Origin: Carya illinoinensis
Taxonomy: Eukaryota > Streptophyta > Magnoliopsida > Fagales > Juglandaceae
Length of the DNA stretch: 64,000 bases
NCBI RefSeq assembly: GCF_018687715.1
Contig: NC_056756.1
Span: 36,490,480-36,554,479, forward strand
Reading direction: 5' to 3'
Every line of letters starts with the position of its first letter. Positions within the stretch are counted from its first letter, which is position 1. Positions 55,878 through 64,000 of the stretch are shown here, in pieces. The notes beneath the pieces are model-generated. The model was not told the origin of the DNA. It did not search any database and saw nothing but the letters and a program-made list of their open reading frames with translations. The position numbers were made by a program, and so were the translations under genes.

Positions 55878-57355
55878 TTAAGTACAGAGGTCAACTGAAG
55901 CTACACACAGCTTCAATTTGTCAGCAGTAACTACTTTTGTGAGCATGTCTGCTAGGTTCTCTATTTCTCGAATCTTCTCAAGTATCAGCTGTCCACTATC
56001 GAGAAGAGATCGGATAAAATGATATCGCAACTGTATGTGTTTTGTTCTAGAATGAAAGGCTGGATTCTTTGCAAGAAAAATAGCACTCTGACTATCACTG
56101 TGCAGAATACTTTTTTCATTCTTCTTTCCCAATTCTTCCAAGAATGACTGCAACCAAACCATTTCCTTCCCTGCTTCAGTTATAGCAACGTATTCTGCTT
56201 CCATAGTTGAGAGAGCAACAATCTTCTGTAATTCAGAAGCCCACGATACAGCTGTACCACCCAGCGTATACACAAATCCAGTAGTACTTTTTCTGCTGTC
56301 AACATCACCTACTAAATCAGCATCTACATATCCCTGTAGCTCTAAACCTGCTTTTGTAAAGCATAGTGACGTATCTGAAGAGCCTTGTAGATATCTCAAA
56401 ATCCACTTGACTGCTTCCCAATGCTGCTTTCTTGGATTACTCATGTACTTGCTCACAGCTCCCACTGCTTGTGCAATATTTGGCCTTGTACAGACCATGA
56501 CCTACATAAGACTACCAATAGCAGATGCATAGGGTATTCTATTCATGCATTCTTACTCTTCCTCTGTCTTTGGCGACTAATCCTTAGTTAGTCGAAAGTG
56601 ACTAGCTAAGGGTGTGCTCACTGGTTTCGCCTTGTCCATGTTAAACCTTCTGAGCACCTTCTTCACATACTCCTCCTGCGAGAGCTTAAGAGTATCATTA
56701 GCCCTGTCTCTAATATTTCTCATACCAAGGATTTTTTTTGCAGCACCCAAATCCTTCATCTCAAACTGCTTTGACAACTGCTTCTTTAGTTTATTGATCT
56801 CCTTGATACTTGACCCTGCAACGAGCATATCATCCACATACAACAGTAGGATAATATAAGAGTTGTCAAAATTCTTCATATAGCAACAATAGTCAGCCTG
56901 TAGTCTTGTAAATCCATTACTGCACATGAAGTTGTCAAACTTTTGGTACCATTGTCGTGGAGCTTGTTTTAGGCCATACAAGCTCTTCTTCAGTTTGCAA
57001 ACTAGATTCTCTTTTCCCTTTACTGAGAATCCTTGTGGCTGGTGCATATAGATGTCTTCCTCCAATCACCATGATGGAATGCAGTCTTCACATCTAACTG
57101 CTCAAGATGTAGATTCTCTGTAGCCACAATTGCCAACACTAGCCTAATCGTGGTCAATTTTATAACTGGGGAGAAAATGTCTGTGTAGTCGACACCTTCC
57201 CTTTGTTGAAACCCCTTCACGACCATTCTGGCTTTGTAGCGCTTGCTACCATTGTACTCTTCCTTAATTCTGTACACCCATTTGTTGTGCAAAGCCTTCT
57301 TGCCTTTTGGAAGCTTAGTTAGCTCCCATGTCTGATTTGACATCAGTGACTCCAT
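55878..57355 (-). pseudogene. Copia reverse transcriptase and RNase H
   Basis: Frame 57355-57020 opens with 'TWELTKLPKGKKALHNKWVY' and 'VVKGFQQREGVDYTDIFSPV', the start of copia reverse transcriptase. Frame 57065-56577 follows with 'KLKKSLYGLKQAPRQWYQKF' and the active site 'ILLLYVDDMLVAGSS' (YVDD intact). RNase H is in frame 56498-55878 ('LELQGYVDADLVGDVDSRKS', 'LHSDSQSAIFLAKNPAFHSR'). Frame breaks near 57060 and 56540 separate the parts. These activities would make element cDNA. All catalytic motifs are readable, but the protein is not continuous. Confidence 0.9.
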
Positions 57356-57438
57356 CTCATCTTACATGGCTTTCTCTCACTTGATCGAATCTTCAATTTG
57401 TAGAGCTTCATCATAACTTTCCGGTTCACCACTATCTG

Positions 57439-58590
57439 TTAGCAGGATATAGTGTAGAGATGGTGAAAACCGTTGTGGTGGCCTGATCGTCCTTGAAGAT
57501 CTTTGAATAACAGTGAGTGGTGTACTTTGTTCGATCTGTGTATCATCATTCTCTTGATCCTCGTTCTGATCAGTGTTGACTCAAGTAACATCAAAGTCAA
57601 CAACCTCAGGTTTCTTTGGCTGCTCCTCAGGTTCAGCTTGTGACTTAGCTTTGTACAAAATCTGCTCATTGAATATCACATTTCTACTTTTGATGATTTT
57701 GCGATTTTTATCATCCCAAAATCGATAGCCAAATTCTTCATCGCCATAACCGATGAAAAAAAAATTTCTAGATTTGGCTTCTAACTTGTTACGATCAGTA
57801 GAATCTATGTGAACATATGATACACAGCCAAAAACTTTCAAATGGGAAAGATTTACCTTCTTTCCGCTCTAAACTTCCTCTGGTAGATTGAACTTTAAGG
57901 GAACTGAAGGTCCCTGATTAATCAAATAGGCTGCAGTGTTAACTGCATCAGCCCAAAAACATTCAGGCAATCCTGAATTCAGCCTCATGTTTCTGGCACG
58001 TTCGTTGAGAGTTCTGTTCATGCGTTCAGCTATGCCATTCTACTGCGATGTCCCGGGAAAAGTCTTCTGAAATCTAATCCCATTTGCAGCACAGAATTCT
58101 TTGAACCCTCCGTCGATGTACTCTCTGCCATTGTCTGACCTCAGACATTTCAACTTCAAGCCTGTTTTATTTTCAACCATGGCTCTCTACTTCTTGAAAG
58201 TGTCAAATGTGTCAGATTTATTTTTTAAAAAATAAACCCATACTTTCCTAGTTGAGTCATCAATAAAGGAAACATAGTACCGCAGTCCTCCAAGAGAAGC
58301 GACTGGAGATGGCCCCCACAAATCTGTGTGCACCAACTCCAACTTTGTAGATTTTGAAGTTTTGCGATTTTTCAAGAAACTAACTTTTTTCTGCTTCCCA
58401 AAAATTCAACCTTCACACATGTCGAAATCAGTTGATTCCAACTTTGGTAACTTCCCCTTGGATAATAGTACTTTTCAGTCCTTTCTCACTCATGTGACCA
58501 AACCTTTGATGCCATAGATTGGCATTTGCGTCAGCAATTGCAACAGTATCTATAATACTTGAAGTCATGTATAGAGTACCTGTTTTTGTG
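57439..58590 (-). pseudogene. Copia integrase
   Basis: The zinc-finger part reads 'LWHQRFGHMSEKGLKSTII' (H-x3-H). The core begins with 'KNRKTSKSTKLELVHTDLWG' and 'GLRYYVSFIDDSTRKVWVYF' (frame 58375-58187), containing the first catalytic Asp. The end of the core and the linker are at 57841-57581 ('MKVFGCVSYVHIDSTDRNKL', 'KSRNFFFIGYGDEEFGYRFW'). Several stops lie between 58180 and 57850. It would insert cDNA into the genome. The copy is inactive. Confidence 0.87.
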
Positions 58591-58599
58591 CCTCGAGCT

Positions 58600-58910
58600 A
58601 ATACCATAGCTCCTTTTGTTATCTTCCATGTGCCACCAGTAAATAGTACCGAATGCCCATCAGCATCAAGTTGTCCTACAGAAATCAGGTTCCTCATGAG
58701 CTTGGGAACATGTCACACCTTCTGTAGTAACCATGCACTTCCATTGGGCAGATTGATTCATACATCTCCCATGCCTTCGATTTCCAACGCTTCACCATCT
58801 GCTAAGTACACCTTTCCAAAATCACCAGTGACATAATTCTGCATGATTTCTCGGTGTGCTGTAGTGTGGAATGAGGCTCCTGAATCTAACACTCAAGATT
58901 TAATTTGGTT
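58600..58910 (-). pseudogene. Copia aspartic protease
   Basis: Across a stop the minus strand reads 'VLDSGASFHTTAHREIMQNY' (catalytic D-S-G) and 'GKVYLADGEALEIEGMGDV', then 'HVPKLMRNLISVGQLDADGH'. This is the standard copia protease signature directly upstream of integrase. Confidence 0.88.
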
Positions 58911-58984
58911 GTCGACTAAAAGGAGTAAGGCATCTTGGAGGTCTTCTGTTGTGGCATTAGCAGAGTCATGCTCATTCTTCTTCT

Positions 58985-59760
58985 TTGCCTCCTTGCAATT
59001 ATTTCTGAAGTGGCCAATCTTACCACAATTCCAGCACTGTACTTGTTTTCCGGACCTAAATTTACTTCTGCCTCTTCGGGACTTTGACCTGCCCCGATTT
59101 GAACTTTTACTAGCTCCTCTACCTCTCGTCTCGAGGTTTAAGGTAGAACTGGAAGTTAATGCTTCACCTGTATCTCTTTTGTGAACTTCCTCACTAAGAA
59201 TATGGTCCTGGATATCTTAATACTTCATCTTTGTTTTGCCATAAGAATTGGTAATAGCTGTTCTCATGGCCTCCCAGCTTTTTGGCAATTGAGCCAGAGC
59301 AATCAGTGCACGTAATTCATCATCAAATTCAATCCCCACTGAAGCTAATTGATTGATGATTGTGTTGAACTCATTCAGATGCTGAATAACTGGAATTCCT
59401 TCTGCCATTCTCAAGTAGAATAGCTTGTACATCAAATGCACTTTGTTATTTGCTGATGGCTGCTCGTACATGTCTGATAGAGCCTTCATCAAATCTGTTG
59501 TGGTCTTTTCTTTTCCCACATTATGTGCAACTAATCTTGACAGTGTTAGTCGAATGATTTCGAACACTTGTCTATCAATCTTCATCGCTCATGTCATCTA
59601 GCTTTCTTCCTAGGAGTGGAAGATATAGTTTCTTCTCATAAAGATAATCCTGTATTTGCATTCTCCAGTAGGCAAAGTCTGTACTGTCAAATTTCTCAAT
59701 ACCAGCACCTTTAGCTTCTTCTCCAGCCATAACGTTACAAATGAGTTCAAATTTGAACAA
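58985..59760 (-). pseudogene. Copia gag with zinc knuckle
   Basis: Frame 59760-59575 begins the polyprotein, with ATG usable at 59730 ('MAGEEAKGAGIEKFDSTDFA', 'YWRMQIQDYLYEKKLYLPLL'). Frame 59585-59217 contains 'DLMKALSDMYEQPSANNKVH' and 'IPVIQHLNEFNTIINQLASV'. A C-x2-C-x4-H-x4-C knuckle, 'CWNCGKIGHFRNNC', is near 59045-59000. A frameshift near 59580 and stops near 59215 break the frame. Gag would form the particle and package element RNA. Confidence 0.88.
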
Positions 59761-60217
59761 ATAAAGATCACCATTGCATCCGAAACACTCGAATTAGCTG
59801 AAAACGAGTCTGGAATTGTCAAAATTGGATCAAAATTGAGTTTAAACAGGCCAAAACAGTTTCAGCCAACCAGAGTGCGACAAGTGGCAGGATGACGTCG
59901 GCTCGGCTCAGCTCAATGGTCTGGCATGCGGGTCGGAGCGGTCTGAATCAAATATGGATCCGGATCGGGTTACAGGATCGGGTTGATCCGTCTTCAACCT
60001 CAGATTGGCGCGTGCGGCGCGTGTGCGCGTGGGAGGCACATCAGGTGTTACTCGTTGGCGCGTGTGGTGCATGAGTATTACTCCTTGCTCCGTTCGAGAT
60101 GAAATTTCCACTATAATTTTCGTTTCAATCTGAGGAATCTAGTGGTACCTTCAAAACTTGATTTCGATCAAGTTTCAAGAATGAGTTTTTCGAAAATCAC
60201 ACTCAGTCCTCCAACAT

Positions 60218-60229
60218 GCTCTGATACCA
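60218..60229 (-). other. Primer binding site of the copia element
   Basis: The minus strand reads TGGTATCAGAGC, an exact match to the initiator tRNA-Met primer site, two bases from the 5' LTR. Confidence 0.93.
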
Positions 60230-60231
60230 GT

Positions 60232-60680
60232 TGTTGAGGACTGGTCGGAGATAGAGATGATTCTAAATAAAAGGAGAGATGAAATTTAATGTGGTTCGGC
60301 AATTGCCTACATCCATAGCTGCTGTAACTTTACTATGAAACAGTTTTTACAAAAAATTCTCTCTGTAAACTCTCTCTGCTCACCCACTCTATTCTCACTT
60401 CTCTGCACCACTCTACACGCAGCACACACTCACTTATTTTCTCTCTACACTTGTCTACACTACTCACTCACCTCATCACAACACTTCTATTTATAATAAG
60501 GATGGGGAGTCGTTGGTGACAGTCAACTAGAGCAGTTGAGAAGGTGCAGCCGCACCTTTTGAATTCGATGCATTTAGTGCTGAGATATTCTTCTTCCTTT
60601 CGGTGCATTAAATGAGCATAGAATTTAGAGTAGCCGATGCATGCAATGCATGACTCACTATTTTGTCTCCATTCGCAACA
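60232..60680 (-). repeat. 5' LTR of the copia element
   Basis: TGTTGAGGACTGGTCGGAGA at the left and ATTCGCAACA at the right. It has the same length (449 bp) as its partner and differs at scattered sites. Confidence 0.92.
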
Positions 60681-60780
60681 GATTACTCTAGCTTGGTGTC
60701 TCTCATGTATACTACTTGTGTATAGGGGGTGCACCATTGCACTTATTAATAAAATCTTCTTATTTATAAAATAAATAAAG
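60681..60780 (+). mobile_element. Possible non-LTR (LINE/SINE) 3' tail
   Basis: Reads 'tctctcatgtatacta', then 'ttgtgtatagggggtgcacc', then 'cttattaataaaatcttctt' before an A/T-rich end. This matches the style of plant LINE/SINE 3' ends. Only the tail is visible. It may have been the copia target. Confidence 0.45.
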
Positions 60781-61007
60781 GGAAACTCAGTAACAAAATG
60801 TGTTTAGATAAGTTCTTTTTAGTGACTAACAGAGTGTCTTGAGACTATTGGAAATTGGACCAGTTTATCATGTTTTCATGAGATTTTATGTCTTCTCCCT
60901 CTAATTCTAAAATGTGTTTAGAGAAGTTCTGGGAAAATATGTAAATCAATAGAGTACAAAATTAAGTTACAAACAGAACAAAGGAAAAAGGTTAAACCAC
61001 AATATAC

Positions 61008-61113
61008 CTTCCACATCAGGTTCTTTGGATGAGTAACTGATGGTTAGCAAAATGAGTACTTGATCTCTGATGTAGCCAAATTCATGAAAGGAGTTGATGA
61101 AGTCAATGACAAA
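61008..61113 (-). pseudogene. Unidentified exon-like segment 1 in the CACTA region
   Basis: A 106 nt open segment lies between a TATAG acceptor and a GTATAT donor. It reads 'VIDFINSFHEFGYIRDQVLI' and then 'LLTISYSSKEPDVE'. I do not recognise the family. It has the same strand and the same exon-intron style as the identified fragments, so it is probably another captured host exon. Confidence 0.45.
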
Positions 61114-61892
61114 CTATAATAACAAACCATTACTCTGAACCATGAGAATGAAAGTTACTACTTAAAACATATAGTGTGGAATAAAAGATGGAAGAAAATG
61201 AAAAAGAGGACAATGTAGAAGAGCTTGGAAAGATCAAAATAGAAATAGAAATACAAGGGACACAAACTGCAGATGGTAAATGTGATAAAAAATAAAAAAA
61301 TAAAAAACTAAATAAAGTGAGTTGCTGAATTGAGGTTGCTAAATTAAAGAATTTATTTCATTATTATCATATTTCCAGATACTAATTATGTAAACTACAT
61401 ATACAATGTGCAATCTCCAATCACATCACTAGGAGCAGATGCAAGAGTTAGTGAGCTTATTGAAGAAGAGTTTAGGGTATGGAATGAAGATGTAGTGAAT
61501 GAGAATGAGTGCATATGGAATGAAGATGTAGCAATCATCTGGTATAAATCTATAGACAAATTTTCCAGAAACTGGTTATTTTCTTAGACTCTTGCAGTGC
61601 ATATGTGTATATATGCAAAGAAAATAATTATATTCTGAAATTGCATTCAACACCCCTGAAATTGGCTAAACAATAACCAAGCAGAAGAGCAACCCATTGA
61701 ACATCACATTGTTGAGAATGAGAAAGCACCAAGCAACTAATCAACCAAACAAAAAGAGAAACGCAAAAAATAATTCAACAAGACTAAGATGTAGCAACAA
61801 AGAAGACTAATATCTTGCATGGCACCCTTAATGGATAATAGTAATTGATATGAGAAAGCCAAGTAAATAATGCTGGAAAGAAAATATAATAC
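61114..61892. other. Intron-like spacer, no gene seen
   Basis: AT-rich sequence. A local duplication of 'ggaatgaagatgtag' occurs at about 61480 and 61517. No coding segment is recognised. Confidence 0.45.
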
Positions 61893-62012
61893 TATCACAG
61901 GGCAATCAGCTCTTGGAACACTATCTGAACGCAGGCCACCAAAAGGTTTTAAGCCTGCATATTCAACAAGAATACAAGCATCTATTCCAATGGCTTCATA
62001 GAAGTCCCCAAC
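61893..62012 (-). pseudogene. MSH1 (organellar MutS homologue) exon fragment
   Basis: The 120 nt exon, between a TTTTCAG acceptor and a GTATTA donor, encodes 40 residues: 'VGDFYEAIGIDACILVEYAG' followed by 'LKPFGGLRSDSVPRADCPVI'. This is the mismatch-recognition (MutS I) part of plant MSH1, which keeps mitochondrial and plastid genomes stable. It includes the DFYE element. The frame is open, but only one exon out of about twenty is present, so it cannot make MSH1. It is on the same strand as the other captured fragments. The larger ORF around it (62024-61737) simply reads into the introns. Confidence 0.87.
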
Positions 62013-63124
62013 CTGAAAACACAATCAATTAGAGATAAGGATATGTAATAGTGCAAAACCAAGATGGACTTCACAGTTTTGGTGATCATAAAAACACCAT
62101 AGAAGGCATAGTAATACAGCTCAGAAAAGTGATGTTAGGAATGCTCATTATATATAATTTGAACAACACTCTTCCTGTCCTACCTGGAAAGGCAGCCAAA
62201 CAAATTATAAAATTGGAGCTTTCCAATGGTAACAGACATTCTGCTAATATGTGTGAAAAGTAACAAACAAAACCAGTTCACTACAATCACACAACGCCTA
62301 GTACACAAATGTAAATGCTAACTAAGAAATTTGCATATCACCACCAGTTAAAATATATATATATATATATATATAGGTCCATTTGAAGGAAATAATTAGA
62401 ACTTGTTTTAATAGTGAAAAATTGCAAGTAGGAGACAACTGATGAAACCAAAAGAATAAAGGCTCAATTCCAGCATTACAAGATGAAGCTTAGATGGTAA
62501 TGCAAAGGTTGCAAGAAGATGGACCCACATTCTAGTAACCAATGATCAAGATCCCTAGTGCAAAACAAATTACTGATATGTTTAAGGTTTAGCATTCCAT
62601 TAATCCACTTGGCTTAGAATGGCAAGAGAAATTAATAATCGAACTGCAGATCAAGTCAAACTCATTAATCAACCCAGTTTTTAATCAAAAACCACAAACC
62701 TACCTCTTTTCAAAATTCAATTTCACAAACAAGAGCCTTAAATGGCACATCATTGACCCACCCACTATCCAACTATAATGTTGTCGCTGATCATTCCAAT
62801 CATCAAAATTGTAAGGGACCAACGCTCCCAGTTAGTCTACCTTATTTCTACCTCTAATCTAATCTATTTATGCGATATAAGAATGCACTAGACAATACAA
62901 TTTAGGATGCTTAAGAATTATCATGCCAACTAGCAATGCAGCAAAAAGAAAGAACCTATATATATCTCTCTCTCCCTCTCACTCTCTCTGCGTTTATATA
63001 TATTAGTTTTCTCTATATTATTCTTTCTTTATTTTTAACTTTTAGCTTTCTTAAATCACTAGCACGTATGCAACACATCAATAAGCAATTTAAACAACAT
63101 GAGAGCATACCTCCCATTTTTCAA
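62013..63124. other. Intron-like spacer with (AT)n
   Basis: AT-rich DNA. It contains an (AT)n run at about 62352-62375 and a CT-rich stretch near 62965-62990. No gene is recognised. Confidence 0.45.
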
Positions 63125-63331
63125 ATTAACATCCAAGCCTAGCGAATTGGAATAGGCAAGCCTTTTTACTAGCTGAACGGTTGAAGGCTTCCTGCACATC
63201 TCCAACCTCTACAACAAGGAAACCAGATCACGCAATTTCGTACTTTAAGTTCTCAAAAATTTCATATTCCACACATATCAAAGGAGCAGGGCATATCTAG
63301 CAACTTAATAAAAAAGTATGAATTAGCAAAC

Positions 63332-63480
63332 CTCCTTCCACATAGCAAAGTAAGTGAGAAAGATCCTTATCATTGAGTGCATCATTTGATACTTTGGACT
63401 TTTAGGTGGTTTTTCAGCTTGCCCGCAAAACTTTGTGATTTTTGAAACAACAAATCTACTCCAATCTCTTGCTTCTGTAA
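63332..63480 (-). pseudogene. Unidentified exon-like segment 2 in the CACTA region
   Basis: The open segment between an AAAG acceptor and a GTTTGC donor reads 'VTEARDWSRFVVSKITKFCG', 'QAEKPPKSPKYQMMHSMIRI' and 'FLTYFAMWKE'. The family is not recognised. A smaller open stretch at 63125-63205 ('VEVGDVQEAFNRSASKKACL') lies downstream and may be the next exon. Both are on the strand of the other fragments. Confidence 0.4.
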
Positions 63481-63570
63481 CTTTAAAAACAAATCTCATG
63501 ATTTAGACATTAAACTAAAGCAAAACAAAAATTGATCAAAAATTCAAAAGGAATACAAATGGCTTCCATT

Positions 63571-63691
63571 TTGAAGGGGAGGAGGTGGAGCGTGAGGGTA
63601 AACAAAAGCAGAGGGTTACTCAAATATCAGAGTGTTACTCTATTCTGGATTGGTTTACAGCATTGAAGGAGAGGAGGTGGAGCATGAAGGT
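63571..63691. repeat. Direct repeat of about 29 bp
   Basis: 'ttgaaggggaggaggtggag' (63571) recurs as 'ttgaaggagaggaggtggag' (63663), followed in each case by 'c(g/a)tga(g/a)gg'. Spacing is about 92 bp. Confidence 0.7.
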
Positions 63692-64000
63692 GGCATTGCG
63701 GCCGTGTAGAGGGCTGACTTGCGGTGGTGCTGCGCCATGGAGGAAGGCAGCGCAGGGCTTGTATGAGAAGCTTGAGCGAGATCCGTGCCAGGGAGAGCAG
63801 ATCGACTATGAGAGAGACGAAGAGCTTGTGGAGGGGTTGTGGACCTTTGGGAGGTAGCGACGCCCATAGTTGGAGGTGGTGCTTCGGCTGAGGAGGCAGC
63901 AGCACTGGGAACCCGAGAGAGAAAGGACTTCGAGGGTGAAGAGAGAGGGAGATATGTGGGAGAGAGAGAAGATGTGAGAGAGGGGCTTGGTTGGATTGGC
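63627..64000 (-). other. Possible first exon/leader of the chimeric minus-strand unit
   Basis: GC-richer than the rest of the region. The minus strand is pyrimidine-rich at 63900-63990 (CT runs), as plant 5' leaders often are. ATG-initiated frames exist at 63905-63627 and 63867-63655, but they overlap in different registers and neither resembles a known protein. I cannot tell which, if either, is used. Confidence 0.35.

Larger units (their letters stand above)
55358..60680 (-). mobile_element. Ty1/copia retrotransposon (5.3 kb) inserted in the CACTA region
   Basis: Two 449 bp LTRs, an exact 12-nt initiator tRNA-Met primer site, a purine tract, and gag, protease, integrase, reverse transcriptase and RNase H in copia order lie on the minus strand. 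The flanks are GAGTA and GATTA (5-bp TSD with one change). The gag and reverse transcriptase are most like the Tork lineage, but this is tentative. The polyprotein is broken by many stops and small frameshifts, so the copy is not autonomous. Confidence 0.92.

Noticed and set aside
63627..63905. 92-codon minus-strand ORF as a real gene
   Set aside because: Overlapping alternative frames of similar length and no recognisable domain. Kept only as a possible leader or first exon.
52358..64000. Helitron as the capturing element
   Set aside because: Same-strand multi-gene capture is typical of Helitrons, but the visible end is a CACTA terminal repeat. No TC start or CTRR hairpin end was seen.
1..64000. 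tRNA, rRNA, snoRNA or CRISPR arrays
   Set aside because: No tRNA cloverleaf, rRNA segment or regularly spaced identical repeat with unique spacers was recognised. tRNA-like matches are the retrotransposon primer sites.

Overview
This 64 kb window is nuclear DNA of a flowering plant, probably a woody eudicot. The evidence is plant-type retrotransposon lineages, plant tRNA-Asp and initiator tRNA-Met primer sites, a plant CACTA terminus, and intron-bearing plant gene fragments. I see no complete, uninterrupted host gene. Almost everything is mobile DNA, much of it nested, and several insertion orders can be read from target-site duplications (TSDs). A Fagales-like tree would fit the style of the non-LTR tails, but the species cannot be fixed from sequence alone.

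Layout, 0-27 kb: an Athila-like LTR fragment (1-975) is followed by a degenerate minisatellite and a decayed Tat-lineage Ty3/gypsy element on the minus strand, with its 5' LTR and primer site at 5286-5950. Next is a LINE 3' end (6254-6979, continuing at 22409). The LINE is split by a roughly 3.8 kb LTR (6980-22408, TSD TCCTC). That LTR is itself split by a near-complete Athila-type element (8052-17467) and by a 2.2 kb solo LTR (18894-21108, TSD CAAAC). Then come a related LTR fragment, a second Tat remnant with a minisatellite and an antisense coiled-coil ORF, and an LTR scrap.

Layout, 27-39 kb: a gene-fragment zone holds FKBP-type prolyl isomerase exons (+) and the start of a protein phosphatase 2C gene (-), with a premature stop in its second exon. 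A 42-nt poly-C tract lies between them, and a 408 bp TRIM element sits upstream of the phosphatase. A Reina-like chromovirus follows (33499-39378, TSD CATTG). A LINE 3' end has inserted into its left LTR.

Layout, 39-52 kb: a tandem array of seven roughly 1.3-1.43 kb units. The units come with two linker types, one of which carries about 70 bp of the end of the Reina LTR. Two 2.1-2.2 kb solo LTRs of one family sit inside it in opposite orientations, each with a perfect 5-bp TSD.

Layout, 52-64 kb: a CACTA transposon terminus at 52358 opens a region with minus-strand exon fragments of at least four unrelated host genes. These are cystathionine gamma-synthase, a MUT9-like/CK1-type kinase, a SET-domain histone methyltransferase and the organellar MutS homologue MSH1, plus unassigned exon-like pieces. 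All lie on one strand and keep introns, so this looks like a CACTA element that captured genomic gene fragments into one chimeric unit. A 5.3 kb Ty1/copia element (55358-60680) inserted into it later. This chimeric capture region is the most interesting part of the window. The other end of the transposon is not visible here.
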